A stretch of 64,000 bases of DNA from Promethearchaeota archaeon (GCA_019057795.1 JAHLWS010000065.1:123486-187485); one strand, 5' to 3'; positions 1 through 8,410 are shown, counted from the first letter of the stretch. Program-made: numbers and translations. Notes: generated by a model from the letters alone, not told the origin.

Positions 1-840
1 TGAAATTGTTTTGAAGTCTTGTATTGGATTATCATCAAATGCAAACTTCATTATCTTATCAATTCCAAAATTTTGAATATCTATAATAATTTCAAGATTT
101 TGATTACAATTGACATTAATTAAAATTCGTGTTACTTCCTTTTTGTTTTTGAAAAAAATAAAATCTGTAATTTTTATAATATTTCTTTCAAGATAGGAAA
201 CACCTAATGATTGTAATAAAACTTTATGTGTTTTAATTAAATCTAATGCTGATATAATTGCCCCTGTGAATTTATTTCGAGGTCGAAAGGAAGAATTATA
301 AATATGTGAACAAATCTCTTGTAAAGCATTTATACATTGAATTTTTGTGTCTTTTTCTTTAACTAATTTTTGAGCTTCAAATTTATCTTTTCTTATAGGG
401 TTTAAATAATTAGAAGGTGTGATATTCTCGTTTTTATTTATAAATTGAACTTCATTTAATATTTCTTCAGCAATTTCAATATATTGTTGCGCATATTCTT
501 TATTAAAATGGTGGCTTATGGAAGATTGACCGTGCTGGTAAATATTTCTTTGGTTATGCAAAGCTTCTAATCTTTTAAAATCAGGGATATTAGGGGATTT
601 AGATTTTAATACTTTATTATACAGATCATAAAATGAATAAGTTATACTCCTACTACTTTTATTTTTTCTTGTAAAATTTAATCCATTTTCTATAGCGATA
701 ATGATACAAATTTTAGATATTAAATTATCAGTTAAGTAATGTCCAAGCTCATAAAATTGTGGATTATCGGAATTACATAATTCTTTAGCAAAACTAAACA
801 TTTTCTTAATTATATTTCTCTCTATCTTTTTGTTCGGCAT
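1..840 (-). CDS. HEPN-like protein, C-terminus beyond the left edge
   Basis: The minus frame is open from an ATG at 838-840 to the first base, giving at least 280 residues; the C-terminus lies outside. No family can be named with certainty. The helical N-terminal half carries LHNQRNIYQHG at about residue 97, which fits the RNxxxH signature of HEPN ribonucleases. The second half is mixed helix and strand with many Lys and Ile. It lies 85 bases upstream of an HTH gene and a nuclease-like gene on the same strand, so it may belong to a defence or toxin-antitoxin style module. The HEPN assignment rests on the motif and helical context only. It could also be a RiboL-PSP/MAE_28990-like HEPN or an unrelated helical protein. 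Confidence 0.5.
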   Translation of the reverse strand, partial: MPNKKIERNIIKKMFSFAKELCNSDNPQFYELGHYLTDNLISKICIIIAIENGLNFTRKNKSSRSITYSFYDLYNKVLKSKSPNIPDFKRLEALHNQRNIYQHGQSSISHHFNKEYAQQYIEIAEEILNEVQFINKNENITPSNYLNPIRKDKFEAQKLVKEKDTKIQCINALQEICSHIYNSSFRPRNKFTGAIISALDLIKTHKVLLQSLGVSYLERNIIKITDFIFFKNKKEVTRILINVNCNQNLEIIIDIQNFGIDKIMKFAFDDNPIQDFKTIS

Positions 841-924
841 TTTAATTTTATTCAGACAATATAATTTTATAGGATTTTATTCAAATATTTTTATAATCCG
901 ATTATTGTTGAATTATTATATTAT

Positions 925-1260
925 TTATTTAGTGACTTCAATTCCAAATTCTTCTAAATTAAACATTTTTTTATACCTTAAACCTCCCCCTTTAACAGAA
1001 ATCGGTTCTACAATATTAGATTTTGCCCAATCATTCCAATATTTAACTACTGTTGAATGACCTACAGAAACCTTCTCTGCTATTTTTCTGCTACTATTTT
1101 TACCATCACTATCATGATATATTGATTGTTTTATATCATTATTTAATACACTAAGTAATACTTCTTTTGCTTTACTCCAAGCTTGAAATTTAGTCCATTT
1201 TACAAGTTCTTGTAATAATTTTATAATTTGGTCATCTTGTCCTTTATTCATACTTTTCAC
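925..1260 (-). CDS. Small HTH DNA-binding protein
   Basis: This 111-residue protein has a winged-helix or homeodomain-like helix-turn-helix at about residues 55-90 (SSRKIAEKVSVGHSTVVKYW), followed by a short basic segment with GGGLRYKK. Its start overlaps the end of the upstream gene (1244-1765) by 17 bases, so the two are probably translated together. It is likely a transcriptional regulator or adaptor of the neighbouring nuclease-like and HEPN-like genes. MKS and MNK are alternative starts three codons apart. The HTH is visible directly; the regulatory target is inferred from position. Confidence 0.6.
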   Translation of the reverse strand: MKSMNKGQDDQIIKLLQELVKWTKFQAWSKAKEVLLSVLNNDIKQSIYHDSDGKNSSRKIAEKVSVGHSTVVKYWNDWAKSNIVEPISVKGGGLRYKKMFNLEEFGIEVTK

Positions 1261-1765
1261 CTTTAATTATTTTTGCAATAGCATCGTTTTTGTTTAATTT
1301 GTTTTGTAATACTTCTTTAATTAAGTTAAATAGAAATTTAGTAGTAAAAAACGTAAACCCATAATAATTTAGAAATTTTTTAGCGTTAGGTGTTAATGGA
1401 TCATCTCTTTCATCAGGATTTTTATTCCTATAATGATTTATTACAAAAATTCCTTTTAATTCATTAGCTTTAGATGTTATCACCAGTTCTTGTTGAATCC
1501 AACTATCTAATTGGATTATATCTTCTTTTTTGCCTTGTTTTGTTAGTCCTTTAACTTCTAAAATATATTTTATTCCTTCATGAATAAAAGAAATATCATG
1601 ATTATTACTATCGTTTACAAGAACAACATCTTCTAAATTTAATAATTTCAAGCAATATGTAACTGCTTCTTCAAGTGGTTTACCTGTTCCATATAATAGA
1701 CTTTCAATAATTTCAAAATGATTTATATTTTCTTTCAATTTTTTAATTTTTTTTATCGTTTCCAT
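1244..1765 (-). CDS. PD-(D/E)XK nuclease-like protein
   Basis: The 173-residue protein reads like a compact restriction-endonuclease fold. An N-terminal helix contains LEEAV (candidate first acidic residue). Then come HDISF (Asp about 57) and YILEVKG (Glu/Lys about 69-71), giving a D-x(n)-ExK arrangement, and a following QLDSW helix that is common in such nucleases. DNA or RNA cleavage is inferred from these residues; no substrate can be named. It overlaps the HTH gene 925-1260 and is followed on the same strand by the HEPN-like gene, suggesting a three-gene defence-type cassette. Its divergent neighbour is a small AbrB-like ORF across a 122-base promoter region. Confidence 0.5.
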   Translation of the reverse strand: METIKKIKKLKENINHFEIIESLLYGTGKPLEEAVTYCLKLLNLEDVVLVNDSNNHDISFIHEGIKYILEVKGLTKQGKKEDIIQLDSWIQQELVITSKANELKGIFVINHYRNKNPDERDDPLTPNAKKFLNYYGFTFFTTKFLFNLIKEVLQNKLNKNDAIAKIIKGEKYE

Positions 1766-1776
1766 ATCTATTATTA

Positions 1777-1798
1777 TAACTGTTATAGTTAATATAAC
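1777..1798. promoter_or_regulatory. Overlapping small palindromes in divergent promoter region
   Basis: TAACT-GTTAT-AGTTA (1777-1791) and GTTAT...ATAAC (1782-1798) form two interleaved inverted repeats 12 bases upstream of the nuclease-like gene and about 90 bases before the divergent AbrB-like ORF. This is a plausible operator for the HTH or AbrB-like protein. AT-richness makes chance palindromes common, so confidence is low. Confidence 0.25.
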
Positions 1799-1887
1799 AC
1801 ATAAGCGCAGTTAAATAAACTAAGAGTCCTATAATTTTTCGTATAACAGAAAAAGATATATATACTATAATTGTTTCTATTACTATT

Positions 1888-2040
1888 ATGGAAAGTAAAA
1901 AAATTACGACTTTAATAAAAAGTCCTACTAAGAAAGGAGATCAGTATTATTTCAGTATACCTATAGAATTTATTCGTTCAAAAAAAATTGACCCTGAGAA
2001 AAACTACGAAATTCAAATTTTCTCTTTATCTCAGGACTAA
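1888..2040 (+). CDS. 50-residue AbrB/SpoVT-like small protein
   Basis: ATG at 1888 opens a 50-codon frame ending at TAA 2038-2040. The product has the pattern GDQYYFSIPIEFIRSKKIDP followed by KNYEIQIF. This matches the swapped-hairpin layout of AbrB-type proteins (beta strand, IP-x-(E/D)-FI(R/K), loop, beta strand). Such proteins act as DNA-binding antitoxins or local regulators. It lies divergently from the nuclease/HTH/HEPN cassette and could control it. It is shorter than classical AbrB N-domains of about 45-50 residues plus tail, but complete for the fold. Confidence 0.55.
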   Translation: MESKKITTLIKSPTKKGDQYYFSIPIEFIRSKKIDPEKNYEIQIFSLSQD

Positions 2041-2155
2041 AGTTTTTAGTAATTTATTAAAGATATGTGTAGTAAAGAGTTAAAAATTTATAAACATAAA
2101 TTTCAATATTTAGTATAAGAATAAAAATCGAAAAGAATTTATTACTTTTAATAAA

Positions 2156-3307
2156 ATGAAACTGAATAAATTAAAATTGTATGGCAATATTGGTAAATTC
2201 TTCCCTTATTTAATGATTCTTTATTTTACAGTTAGCTACTTATTCTTTTTTGAAAGCATAATCAATTTATTTCTTTTAATTTCATTCTTAGCTGTATTTA
2301 TATTTTCTATTATTCAGTATGTAAAATTATATAAAAAAAACACTAAAGAAATTAAAACAGAACTTGAAAATGAAATTAAAAACATGAAAATAAATTCTAC
2401 TTTATTCACACCTGAATTTCTCATATCATATGCGAGAAAAATACCCTTTACATCTAAAAGGAGTATGGATAGGATTAAGATTCTTATCGCTCATTTATTT
2501 AAACAAAAAGAACTTGAAAGAGAAAAGTTGGTTAGTGCTTTCCAAGGTAAATTTTTTGAGAAAATAAAAGAATCTTTACAGATTTTACTCTATTTTATAA
2601 ATATAGAAGAATATGAATTAAATAAATATTTATCTATTAAGAGAAAAAAGCACTTCTTATTCTGGTCAATTTCTCAAGTCATAGTATTAAGTTTAATATT
2701 AATTTTTGGATTTTTAATTGCATTTATTGAACTTCCTCAATTTTTTATTTTCTTTCTCTTTCTAATAATTCTCCTTCTTTTTGTGATTTTTAGAGATATT
2801 AAATTGGTTGTTAATAAGAAGTTCCAAAATGGTCTTAATAGATACCACAAAAATAAGAAAATATTTAGTGAATATCAAATATCACTTAATTTGCTATGCA
2901 ATAATCATTATTTTCTTTCTTTAGAACAATATAAGGATGTCAAATCATTATTGAATTTAACAAATTTAAAAATTAATTACTATAAGGAGATAATAAAACC
3001 ATATTATTTTTATATGTTGAAATATGAAATTATTGGTTTTTTTGGAATTCTCTGTGTAATCATTAGTGCTATTTTTCAAGAGATATCCCATCAAATTTCA
3101 ATAACTTTATTTAATTTTAATATTATAACTATAATCCTCTTTTTAGTCTTTATTTGCGGTTTTATCATAATCCCAATTATACTATTTAGAAAACCTCTCA
3201 AAATTAATATTTTAATTGATGAAAGAGGTAAGAAGCTTAAAGAAAACTTAGAACTTCTTAAAGTATGCCAATATGCATTTATAATAATCAATAAAAATCA
3301 AAATTAG
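2156..3307 (+). CDS. Multi-pass membrane protein of unknown function
   Basis: The 383-residue protein has hydrophobic segments at about residues 15-55 (two), 168-222 (two) and 292-345 (two), separated by long charged helical regions rich in Lys and Glu. This layout of paired membrane helices with cytoplasmic helical linkers is symmetrical, possibly an internal duplication, but I recognise no family. It is monocistronic, between the small AbrB-like ORF and a long non-coding region. Very high A+T content matches the host. Function unknown. Confidence 0.6.
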   Translation: MKLNKLKLYGNIGKFFPYLMILYFTVSYLFFFESIINLFLLISFLAVFIFSIIQYVKLYKKNTKEIKTELENEIKNMKINSTLFTPEFLISYARKIPFTSKRSMDRIKILIAHLFKQKELEREKLVSAFQGKFFEKIKESLQILLYFINIEEYELNKYLSIKRKKHFLFWSISQVIVLSLILIFGFLIAFIELPQFFIFFLFLIILLLFVIFRDIKLVVNKKFQNGLNRYHKNKKIFSEYQISLNLLCNNHYFLSLEQYKDVKSLLNLTNLKINYYKEIIKPYYFYMLKYEIIGFFGILCVIISAIFQEISHQISITLFNFNIITIILFLVFICGFIIIPIILFRKPLKINILIDERGKKLKENLELLKVCQYAFIIINKNQN

Positions 3308-3478
3308 TAGAATAGTTTTTCTAAATTGCTTAGGTTTCATAAGATTAGTTCTTTTTAAATAAAGTAACAATGAAAAATATTTATAAATTTAATTCGGTTC
3401 TAATTACGTTAAATTATTCAATCTTAAAAATCATGATTCTATACCATCTGATGTTTATAAAAATTAAAACAGGATACT

Positions 3479-3720
3479 GCTTCGCAACCATCCTTAGATG
3501 ATCGGGGTTGATGGGGGGTTTATCCCCCCCTAAATTACGATACTTCCGCGTTCAAAAAAAATATGGCTTAAAAGCTTCGAGACCAAAAACATCCCGTTAA
3601 AAAGTAGATAGTAGATACATGTAAGTTAAAAGATTCGGAGCGACCCGTTAGCCCTTGATGGTTGCGAAGCGAAGCGAAGCAAGGTCGCGACAGCGGAGCG
3701 TAAGCGACGCTAAATACTAT
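3479..3720. other. GC-rich structured non-coding region (candidate RNA or replication site)
   Basis: The gene-free stretch 3308-3993 is AT-rich at both ends but holds a GC-rich core. Bases 3479-3492 and 3657-3670 are perfect 14-base inverted repeats, so the ends of the core can pair. Inside is a G6/C6 hairpin with loop TTTAT (3513-3530). The right flank has three GAAGC-type repeats and the words GTCGCGAC and GCGGAGCG. 3661-3710 contains 32 G/C in 50 bases, far above its neighbours. It could be a structured RNA, an origin or a transposon end. I see no ORF in it. Confidence 0.5.
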
Positions 3721-3993
3721 TTTTTTCGTGCGGAAAAAGGAAAGAAAAAAAAATACGCCCTTTATATTCTGAATTTCTAAAGGAACAACCGTTGATGAAA
3801 GCTGTTAAACAAAAATGTAATTTGTATCGTTATTTTTAGTACTTTGTTTAACGCGTTTTAAATAAAGATCAATATTATTAAAACCATAATAAATTCTCTT
3901 ATAAATATTATAGTCTATACATTATTTGTAAACATTGATGTTTAACACCAATATTATAATAAATATTTACTATAAGAGGAAAAAAAATTTATA

Positions 3994-4314
3994 ATGGATC
4001 AAAAGTACTATATAGATTTAAAAGATAAGAATGGAAATTCATACATGTTAAGTATTTTAATCGAACGGGATTTAGGAAAAAACGGAATTTTTATTATGGA
4101 ACACGCTAACGGTACTCAAAAATCGTTTAAAAAAATTACAAGGGCGTTGAAATATCTAAAAAAAAAGAAATTTTCTCCCGATGAAATTAAAAGAGTAATA
4201 GATTTAAACCAGAAAATCATGAGACTTAGAGATTCCGAAAAACGCAGGTTTATCTCACCTCCTTTTGGTTTTGAATATTCTAAAGAAATTAATAAAAAGT
4301 ATTCAAAGAAATAA
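3994..4314 (+). CDS. Small charged hypothetical protein
   Basis: The 106-residue product starts with a beta-rich stretch (YYIDLKDKNGNSYMLSILIER) and continues as a Lys/Arg-rich helical region. I recognise no family. It lies 31 bases upstream of a ribbon-helix-helix gene on the same strand, and both follow the GC-rich structured region, so the pair may be accessory genes of a mobile element. A GAGG sequence lies about 15 bases before the ATG. Confidence 0.5.
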   Translation: MDQKYYIDLKDKNGNSYMLSILIERDLGKNGIFIMEHANGTQKSFKKITRALKYLKKKKFSPDEIKRVIDLNQKIMRLRDSEKRRFISPPFGFEYSKEINKKYSKK

Positions 4315-4345
4315 AACAATAAAAATTGGAAATATATGAATTATA

Positions 4346-4672
4346 ATGTCGCAAAAAAAAGACAAAATTATAGGGATAAGATTAACAAATACGGAAAAAG
4401 AAGAAATTGATAACTACACCAAAAATAGAGGTTCTAACCTTACAGAATTTATTAGACAAGCGATAGCTTTTTATCTAAACAATTTAGAAGAAAATCCTGA
4501 ATCAATTAATATAGAAAATGTAGTTGAATATTCTAAAAAAATAAGGACATCGATAAAAAATGTTAACATTAACTTTAACCAATTAAAATTAGCTCTAAAT
4601 GAGCTTTCAAATAACTTCAATCAATTGGATAAAGAATTGGTAATTTATTTAAGAAAATGGTATAAAAAGTAG
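4346..4672 (+). CDS. Ribbon-helix-helix protein, MobC/CopG-like
   Basis: The 108-residue protein begins with a clear ribbon-helix-helix domain: strand KIIGIRLTNTEKEEI, then helix NLTEFIRQAIAFYL at about residues 31-44. A C-terminal helical region is probably for oligomerisation. The spacing and the SxFIRxA-type second helix resemble MobC/TraY and plasmid copy-control proteins, which bind operators or transfer origins. Located between two GC-rich non-coding segments, it may bind either one. The RHH fold is visible; a role in mobilisation is inference. Confidence 0.6.
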   Translation: MSQKKDKIIGIRLTNTEKEEIDNYTKNRGSNLTEFIRQAIAFYLNNLEENPESINIENVVEYSKKIRTSIKNVNINFNQLKLALNELSNNFNQLDKELVIYLRKWYKK

Positions 4673-4774
4673 TCTAGCTAATAAAGTCGAATTTTAAGAG
4701 TAGCGACGGTTGTGAAATGATGTTTATGAATGAAACAACCGAGCAACCTCTGAAAATGAGCGGGAAGGTTCGCG

Positions 4775-4797
4775 AAGGAAACCGAAGGGGTTTCCTT
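4775..4797. terminator. 9-bp perfect stem-loop between convergent genes
   Basis: AAGGAAACC (4775-4783) pairs with GGTTTCCTT (4789-4797) across the loop GAAGG. It lies between the end of the RHH gene (4672) and the end of the minus-strand gene at 4816, where a two-way terminator or RNA-processing site would be expected. The surrounding segment 4690-4810 is also GC-richer than the host. Confidence 0.45.
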
Positions 4798-4815
4798 GCA
4801 AGAGTAAACGGGTAA

Positions 4816-5394
4816 CTATTTTACATCTCTTTTCTTTAAAGGAAATCCGCTCTCAATGTCTCGTAGAAACGAGTTATATCTTGACCGTCCCCAAAGATAT
4901 CTATCCTTACTTCTTAAATCTTTGAATTCTTTCTCTAATTTTAACGCCTTAAATGCTTCTATAAATTCTAAATATCTTTCTGCTTTTCTTTCTGATTTTT
5001 CATAATCTAAATTTTCAAATCTTTCTAATTCTTCGTGTTCTACAACTCTAAAATCGTATACCGTGAATCTTTTAGGATATAGCACTGTTAATATGGCAGA
5101 AGCAGTAGCTATCCGAAATTCCCAATCAAATAGAATTTTAATTCTTTCTAAATCGGATTTAGCCCTATGTATTTCGCGAGTTAATATTTTAACGTTCTCG
5201 TCAAATGTTTTAGATTCTTCTTTTTTTATTATTTTTCGAGCGTTTAAAAATTTTACTCTTTCAGCCTTCCAAATTAAAATACAATAAAATTGAACTCCAC
5301 TGATATAACCGTTTAATTGAAAAAATTCCGTAACATCCTTATATAAATAACTTTCCAAATCGTAAAATTTCTCGTAATCTATATCCTCGCTCAT
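4816..5394 (-). CDS. Conserved hypothetical protein, HhH-glycosylase-like core motif
   Basis: The 192-residue product is mostly helical. At its centre it carries RIATASAILTVLYPKRFTVY followed by DFRVVEHEELE (about residues 93-125). That order, a helix ending in T-A-S-A-I-L, then P-x-R-(F/Y)-x-(V/I)-x-D-x-R, is shared by a family of small proteins related to helix-hairpin-helix DNA glycosylase folds. DNA binding is therefore possible, but no catalytic residue is certain. It lies in the compositionally odd block, upstream of the iteron-like repeats and next to another orphan on the same strand. Confidence 0.45.
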   Translation of the reverse strand: MSEDIDYEKFYDLESYLYKDVTEFFQLNGYISGVQFYCILIWKAERVKFLNARKIIKKEESKTFDENVKILTREIHRAKSDLERIKILFDWEFRIATASAILTVLYPKRFTVYDFRVVEHEELERFENLDYEKSERKAERYLEFIEAFKALKLEKEFKDLRSKDRYLWGRSRYNSFLRDIESGFPLKKRDVK

Positions 5395-5495
5395 TTTGGT
5401 TTTTACCTCTTTTTGTATTTTTATCCCAAATCATTTCTCGTTTATAAATATAAGATCTATTAATTTAAAAAAGAGTTTTAAAAAAAATAAACGAA

Positions 5496-5837
5496 TTACT
5501 TCTCTCTCTTTAATTTGTCCTCAGAAAAATCTCTAAAATCCCGAAATTGATAACCGCTTTCGACGGATATTTTACGCTCGTCTTCCAAACTCTTAGCTCC
5601 TCCTTCCCTCTTGAGCAAGCCCTTTACAAAAGCTTCCACGGCAACTTTATACTCGCCAACTCTGCTCTTAGGTACTTGAAAAAACAAAAAAGCCGAACCC
5701 TCCCCCAAAGTTAACTCTATTGCGAACTTACCCTCAACGAATTCCCGAACAGCCTCTCGATACTCCAATATCTTGCTCGTAGGAACCCTCACGCTCACCC
5801 AACCCGATGCTTCCCCAAACTTACGCTTTCTACCCAA
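5496..5837 (-). CDS. Orphan protein with internal duplication
   Basis: The 113-residue protein contains two related units: VSVRVPTSKILEYREAVREF at about 13-32 and FFQVPKSRVGEYKVAVEAF at about 52-70. Each has a strand ending in VPxS(K/R) followed by a helix with EYxxAV(R/E)xFV, suggesting a duplicated RHH-like or strand-helix DNA-binding unit. Codon use is much GC-richer than the host: 5701-5760 has 29 G/C in 60. The start is immediately downstream of the iteron-like repeats in transcription order. No family recognised; a replication or partition role is speculation. Confidence 0.45.
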   Translation of the reverse strand: MGRKRKFGEASGWVSVRVPTSKILEYREAVREFVEGKFAIELTLGEGSAFLFFQVPKSRVGEYKVAVEAFVKGLLKREGGAKSLEDERKISVESGYQFRDFRDFSEDKLKREK

Positions 5838-5935
5838 GAATACAAACCAAAACTAGTTTAAACTTTCTTAAATTATAAGTTAGAGGCAACGATTTTAAAC
5901 CGCTAGAATTTTAAAAGAAAAACTTTCGAAAATTT

Positions 5936-5997
5936 CGCGACTCGAATTTACGCGTTCCGAGACTCGAAATAACCCCCCTACTTTTCCGCGACTCGTA
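5936..5997. repeat. Three iteron-like CGCGACTCG repeats
   Basis: Direct copies lie at 5936-5946 (CGCGACTCGAA), 5958-5968 (CGAGACTCGAA) and 5987-5997 (CGCGACTCGTA), starting 22 and 29 bases apart. They sit in the 183-base non-coding gap upstream of the minus-strand gene 5496-5837. Spaced, same-orientation copies resemble iterons bound by a replication or partition protein, or an operator array for the gene they precede. Confidence 0.45.
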
Positions 5998-6020
5998 AAA
6001 ACCATATGTATCTTGATATA

Positions 6021-6293
6021 TTATACGAAAGTACTAAAAAAACTAAAAAATTCTCTTTCCGGACTAATCCAATATCTATCTCCGCCAATATCCCTTCTTC
6101 TTGTTTTAAATACTTCTTTTATATCTGGATTAATCCACAGCAAACTATAACAATCGTTCTTTGGATACAGCCCTAAAAGGCGCCCTCCATACTCAGAAAC
6201 TACCGCAGAACTTTCGTTGTTAAAATTTAATTCGATAGGATTACCAATATCTTCCTTGAAAGATAAAAGAGTATTTTTGGTAAAGTAGTTCAT
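6021..6293 (-). pseudogene. Truncated mutarotase-like gene (N-terminal fragment)
   Basis: Ninety residues correspond to the N-terminus of a galactose-mutarotase-like beta-sandwich protein: a conserved VVSEYGGRLLGLYP segment, LLWINPD, then GGDRYWISPE, where full proteins of this kind continue for another 200 or more residues. Here the frame ends soon after in FFSFFSTFV and the downstream sequence is the GC-rich iteron region. The gene was probably cut by insertion or deletion at the edge of the accessory block. Family naming (aldose 1-epimerase/DUF4432-DUF6786-like) is tentative. Confidence 0.5.
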
Positions 6294-6430
6294 AATCTTA
6301 ACTAAAGCAAAATTATTAAAAGATTTTTCTATTTGAGTTGAGATATTTAAGCTTCTACCTTTACTTCTTAATTTGTTTAAATTTTTATGTTCAATAATAA
6401 AAAAAAGGTTTAATTTATGGAAAAAGTGTA

Positions 6431-7072
6431 CTAAGGTACTAGGAATATTGGGATGATCATAGATAAAGCATAACCAAGGATATAAACTAATCCCGCATAT
6501 TTCATATTATTATCATTGTTTTTGAAACCATGAATTATTAGCAAAATAAATCCAATCAAATGTAGCCAGAAAAAAAAGCCTACTATTATGGAAATTGAAG
6601 TAATTGTTAAAACATCAAATGTAGAAAGTACAAACAAAATATAATATAATTCTCCGTTTAATACTATCACATTTATGGAATAATAAATAATCCATAAAAT
6701 ACCTGAAATCATAATATAAGACTTTAATAGTTGCCGATTTTTTAATCCAAATAATAACAACACCACGCCATATGTAATCAATGATGGAACGCTAAATAAT
6801 AATCCCCGAAAAACATTATATACTAAAAATATTTGAGTTTCAGTTCCATTATATGGAGATGTTAATGATAAATCAGGTATTAAAAAGTATAAAACGATAA
6901 AACTTATATTAGTAATACCAAGATAAATTAAATATTTAGAAGCATGGACCTCTGGAGATTGTTTTTTTCCCGATTGAATAAAGAATATATTGTAAATTAT
7001 CGCAATTATTGAGCTAGTTATTGTTATATAGTGTAGCCATGAAAAATCAATAAAATCAAAGACCAAAGTCAT
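6431..7072 (-). CDS. Seven-helix membrane protein, unknown
   Basis: The 213-residue protein contains about seven hydrophobic helices spread over its whole length, with short polar connections and an acidic N-terminal start. No catalytic motif is visible. It is transcribed alone, with a T-rich run just upstream. Aromatic residues and Asn at helix ends are typical of integral membrane proteins; sensing or transport cannot be distinguished. It marks the return to host-like composition after the accessory block. Confidence 0.6.
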   Translation of the reverse strand: MTLVFDFIDFSWLHYITITSSIIAIIYNIFFIQSGKKQSPEVHASKYLIYLGITNISFIVLYFLIPDLSLTSPYNGTETQIFLVYNVFRGLLFSVPSLITYGVVLLLFGLKNRQLLKSYIMISGILWIIYYSINVIVLNGELYYILFVLSTFDVLTITSISIIVGFFFWLHLIGFILLIIHGFKNNDNNMKYAGLVYILGYALSMIIPIFLVP

Positions 7073-7323
7073 ATTTTCACCCTCTCTTTTTTTTTTTTAA
7101 TAATTTTTTTAAATTTAATACAACCTATCAACTATAATATTTAAATGTCCCCATGATCTCATAGTTTTAAATAAATTAATCTAAGCACTATTCTATAACA
7201 TTATTTTTAGATTGCCTTTGAATAATGCCTTGTATTTGCGTTAGACTTTATAATTTGTTATAATAAACTTTTTAATAGTATCCTAACATTATTCATTGTT
7301 AATTTTATGATGAGGACTCTAAA

Positions 7324-8304
7324 ATGATTATAAAAGCTACTGATGAGTATATATCCTTGTTAAACCAAGCAGTTGCTCGCGAAATTCAGGTTTCAGCGCA
7401 ATACATGCTACAACACACCAAAATAGAAAAATTAAAGCGAAAAGTTATTAAAGAAAACTATTTATTGGAAAGCACTACTTACGACGAGTTTGGAAAACTA
7501 TTAGAAGAATTAGCGATCCAAGAGATGAAACATCTCGCAGATATCGTGGAAAGAATTTATATTTTAGGTGGAGAGGCAACCACTAAACCTGATAAAATTA
7601 TTATCGGAAACTCCATGAGAGAATTCGCTGAACTAAATGTAAAGGCAGAAGAGGAAGCCTTAGAATTGTATCGTCAGATAATAGAAGCTGCTAAAGTTAT
7701 TGGAGACCGTAAGACATGGGTAATGTTTTCCAAAATATACAGCGACGAAGAGGAACACTTATTGAAGTTTCAAGATTATTCAGAGATGGAAAACGAGCCC
7801 GATTTAGGAGAAACTCCAGAATCCGAATGGAGGGCAATTTTCGGTAATGATTATGTTACACTCTTGAATAAAGCTCTCGCTAGCGAGATATCAGCGGTTG
7901 TTCAATATACAACTCAGCACGAAAAAGCAGAAGGATTAGAACGAATGAGGCGGAAAAAAGCTGCTTTAGAGGTTATTACGGGAAAGAACAAAGCCAGCGT
8001 TGTATCAGACATGCTCAAGAAGATTTTTCGCGAAGAAATGGACCACATGGAAAAGATCGCAGAACGAATCTACGAAATAGATCGAGAAGCTATAGCTACT
8101 GTTGACCCAATACCTAAGGTAGGAAATACGCTCGATGATTTTATAAAACTTGATAGAGAGGCTGAAAACTATGCTATCATTTTATATAGAAAAGTTATCG
8201 ACGAGGCATCTCGACTTGGAGACATAAAAACTAAAAAACTGTTCGAGGATATAATTCAACAAGAAGAAGAACACTATTGGGCATTCGACGATTTCTTGCC
8301 CTAG
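7324..8304 (+). CDS. Tandem double bacterioferritin/ferritin-like protein
   Basis: The 326-residue protein consists of two ferritin-like four-helix units in one chain. Unit 1 (about 5-155) has Glu20 in AREIQ, Glu67/His70 in QEMKH, Glu110/Glu111 and an EEEH motif near 142-145. Unit 2 (about 176-326) repeats this with Glu188 in ASEIS, Glu238/His241 in EEMDH, Glu281 and EEEH near 314-317. Both di-iron sites therefore appear intact. Classical bacterioferritins are single units of about 155 residues that form 24-mers. Expected role: iron storage or peroxide detoxification. A T-run follows the stop. Confidence 0.85.
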   Translation: MIIKATDEYISLLNQAVAREIQVSAQYMLQHTKIEKLKRKVIKENYLLESTTYDEFGKLLEELAIQEMKHLADIVERIYILGGEATTKPDKIIIGNSMREFAELNVKAEEEALELYRQIIEAAKVIGDRKTWVMFSKIYSDEEEHLLKFQDYSEMENEPDLGETPESEWRAIFGNDYVTLLNKALASEISAVVQYTTQHEKAEGLERMRRKKAALEVITGKNKASVVSDMLKKIFREEMDHMEKIAERIYEIDREAIATVDPIPKVGNTLDDFIKLDREAENYAIILYRKVIDEASRLGDIKTKKLFEDIIQQEEEHYWAFDDFLP

Positions 8305-8318
8305 CTTAACAAAAAAAA

Positions 8319-8330
8319 TTTTTTTTTTTT
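8319..8330 (+). terminator. Oligo-T terminator
   Basis: A run of 12 T residues begins 15 bases after the double-ferritin stop codon, preceded by an A run. T-tracts are the usual intrinsic termination signal in archaea. Confidence 0.5.
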
Positions 8331-8410
8331 CAATCTTTTTTAATTTAAAACAAATTAATATATATAGCATTTCGAAATTTTACATTGTAAACAATAATAA
8401 GGTGTTAAAT

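Noticed and set aside
830..1060. Plus-strand ORF of 76 codons
   Set aside because: It lies opposite the HEPN-like and HTH genes, is Ile/Leu/Phe-rich as antisense frames of AT-rich DNA are, and has no motif.
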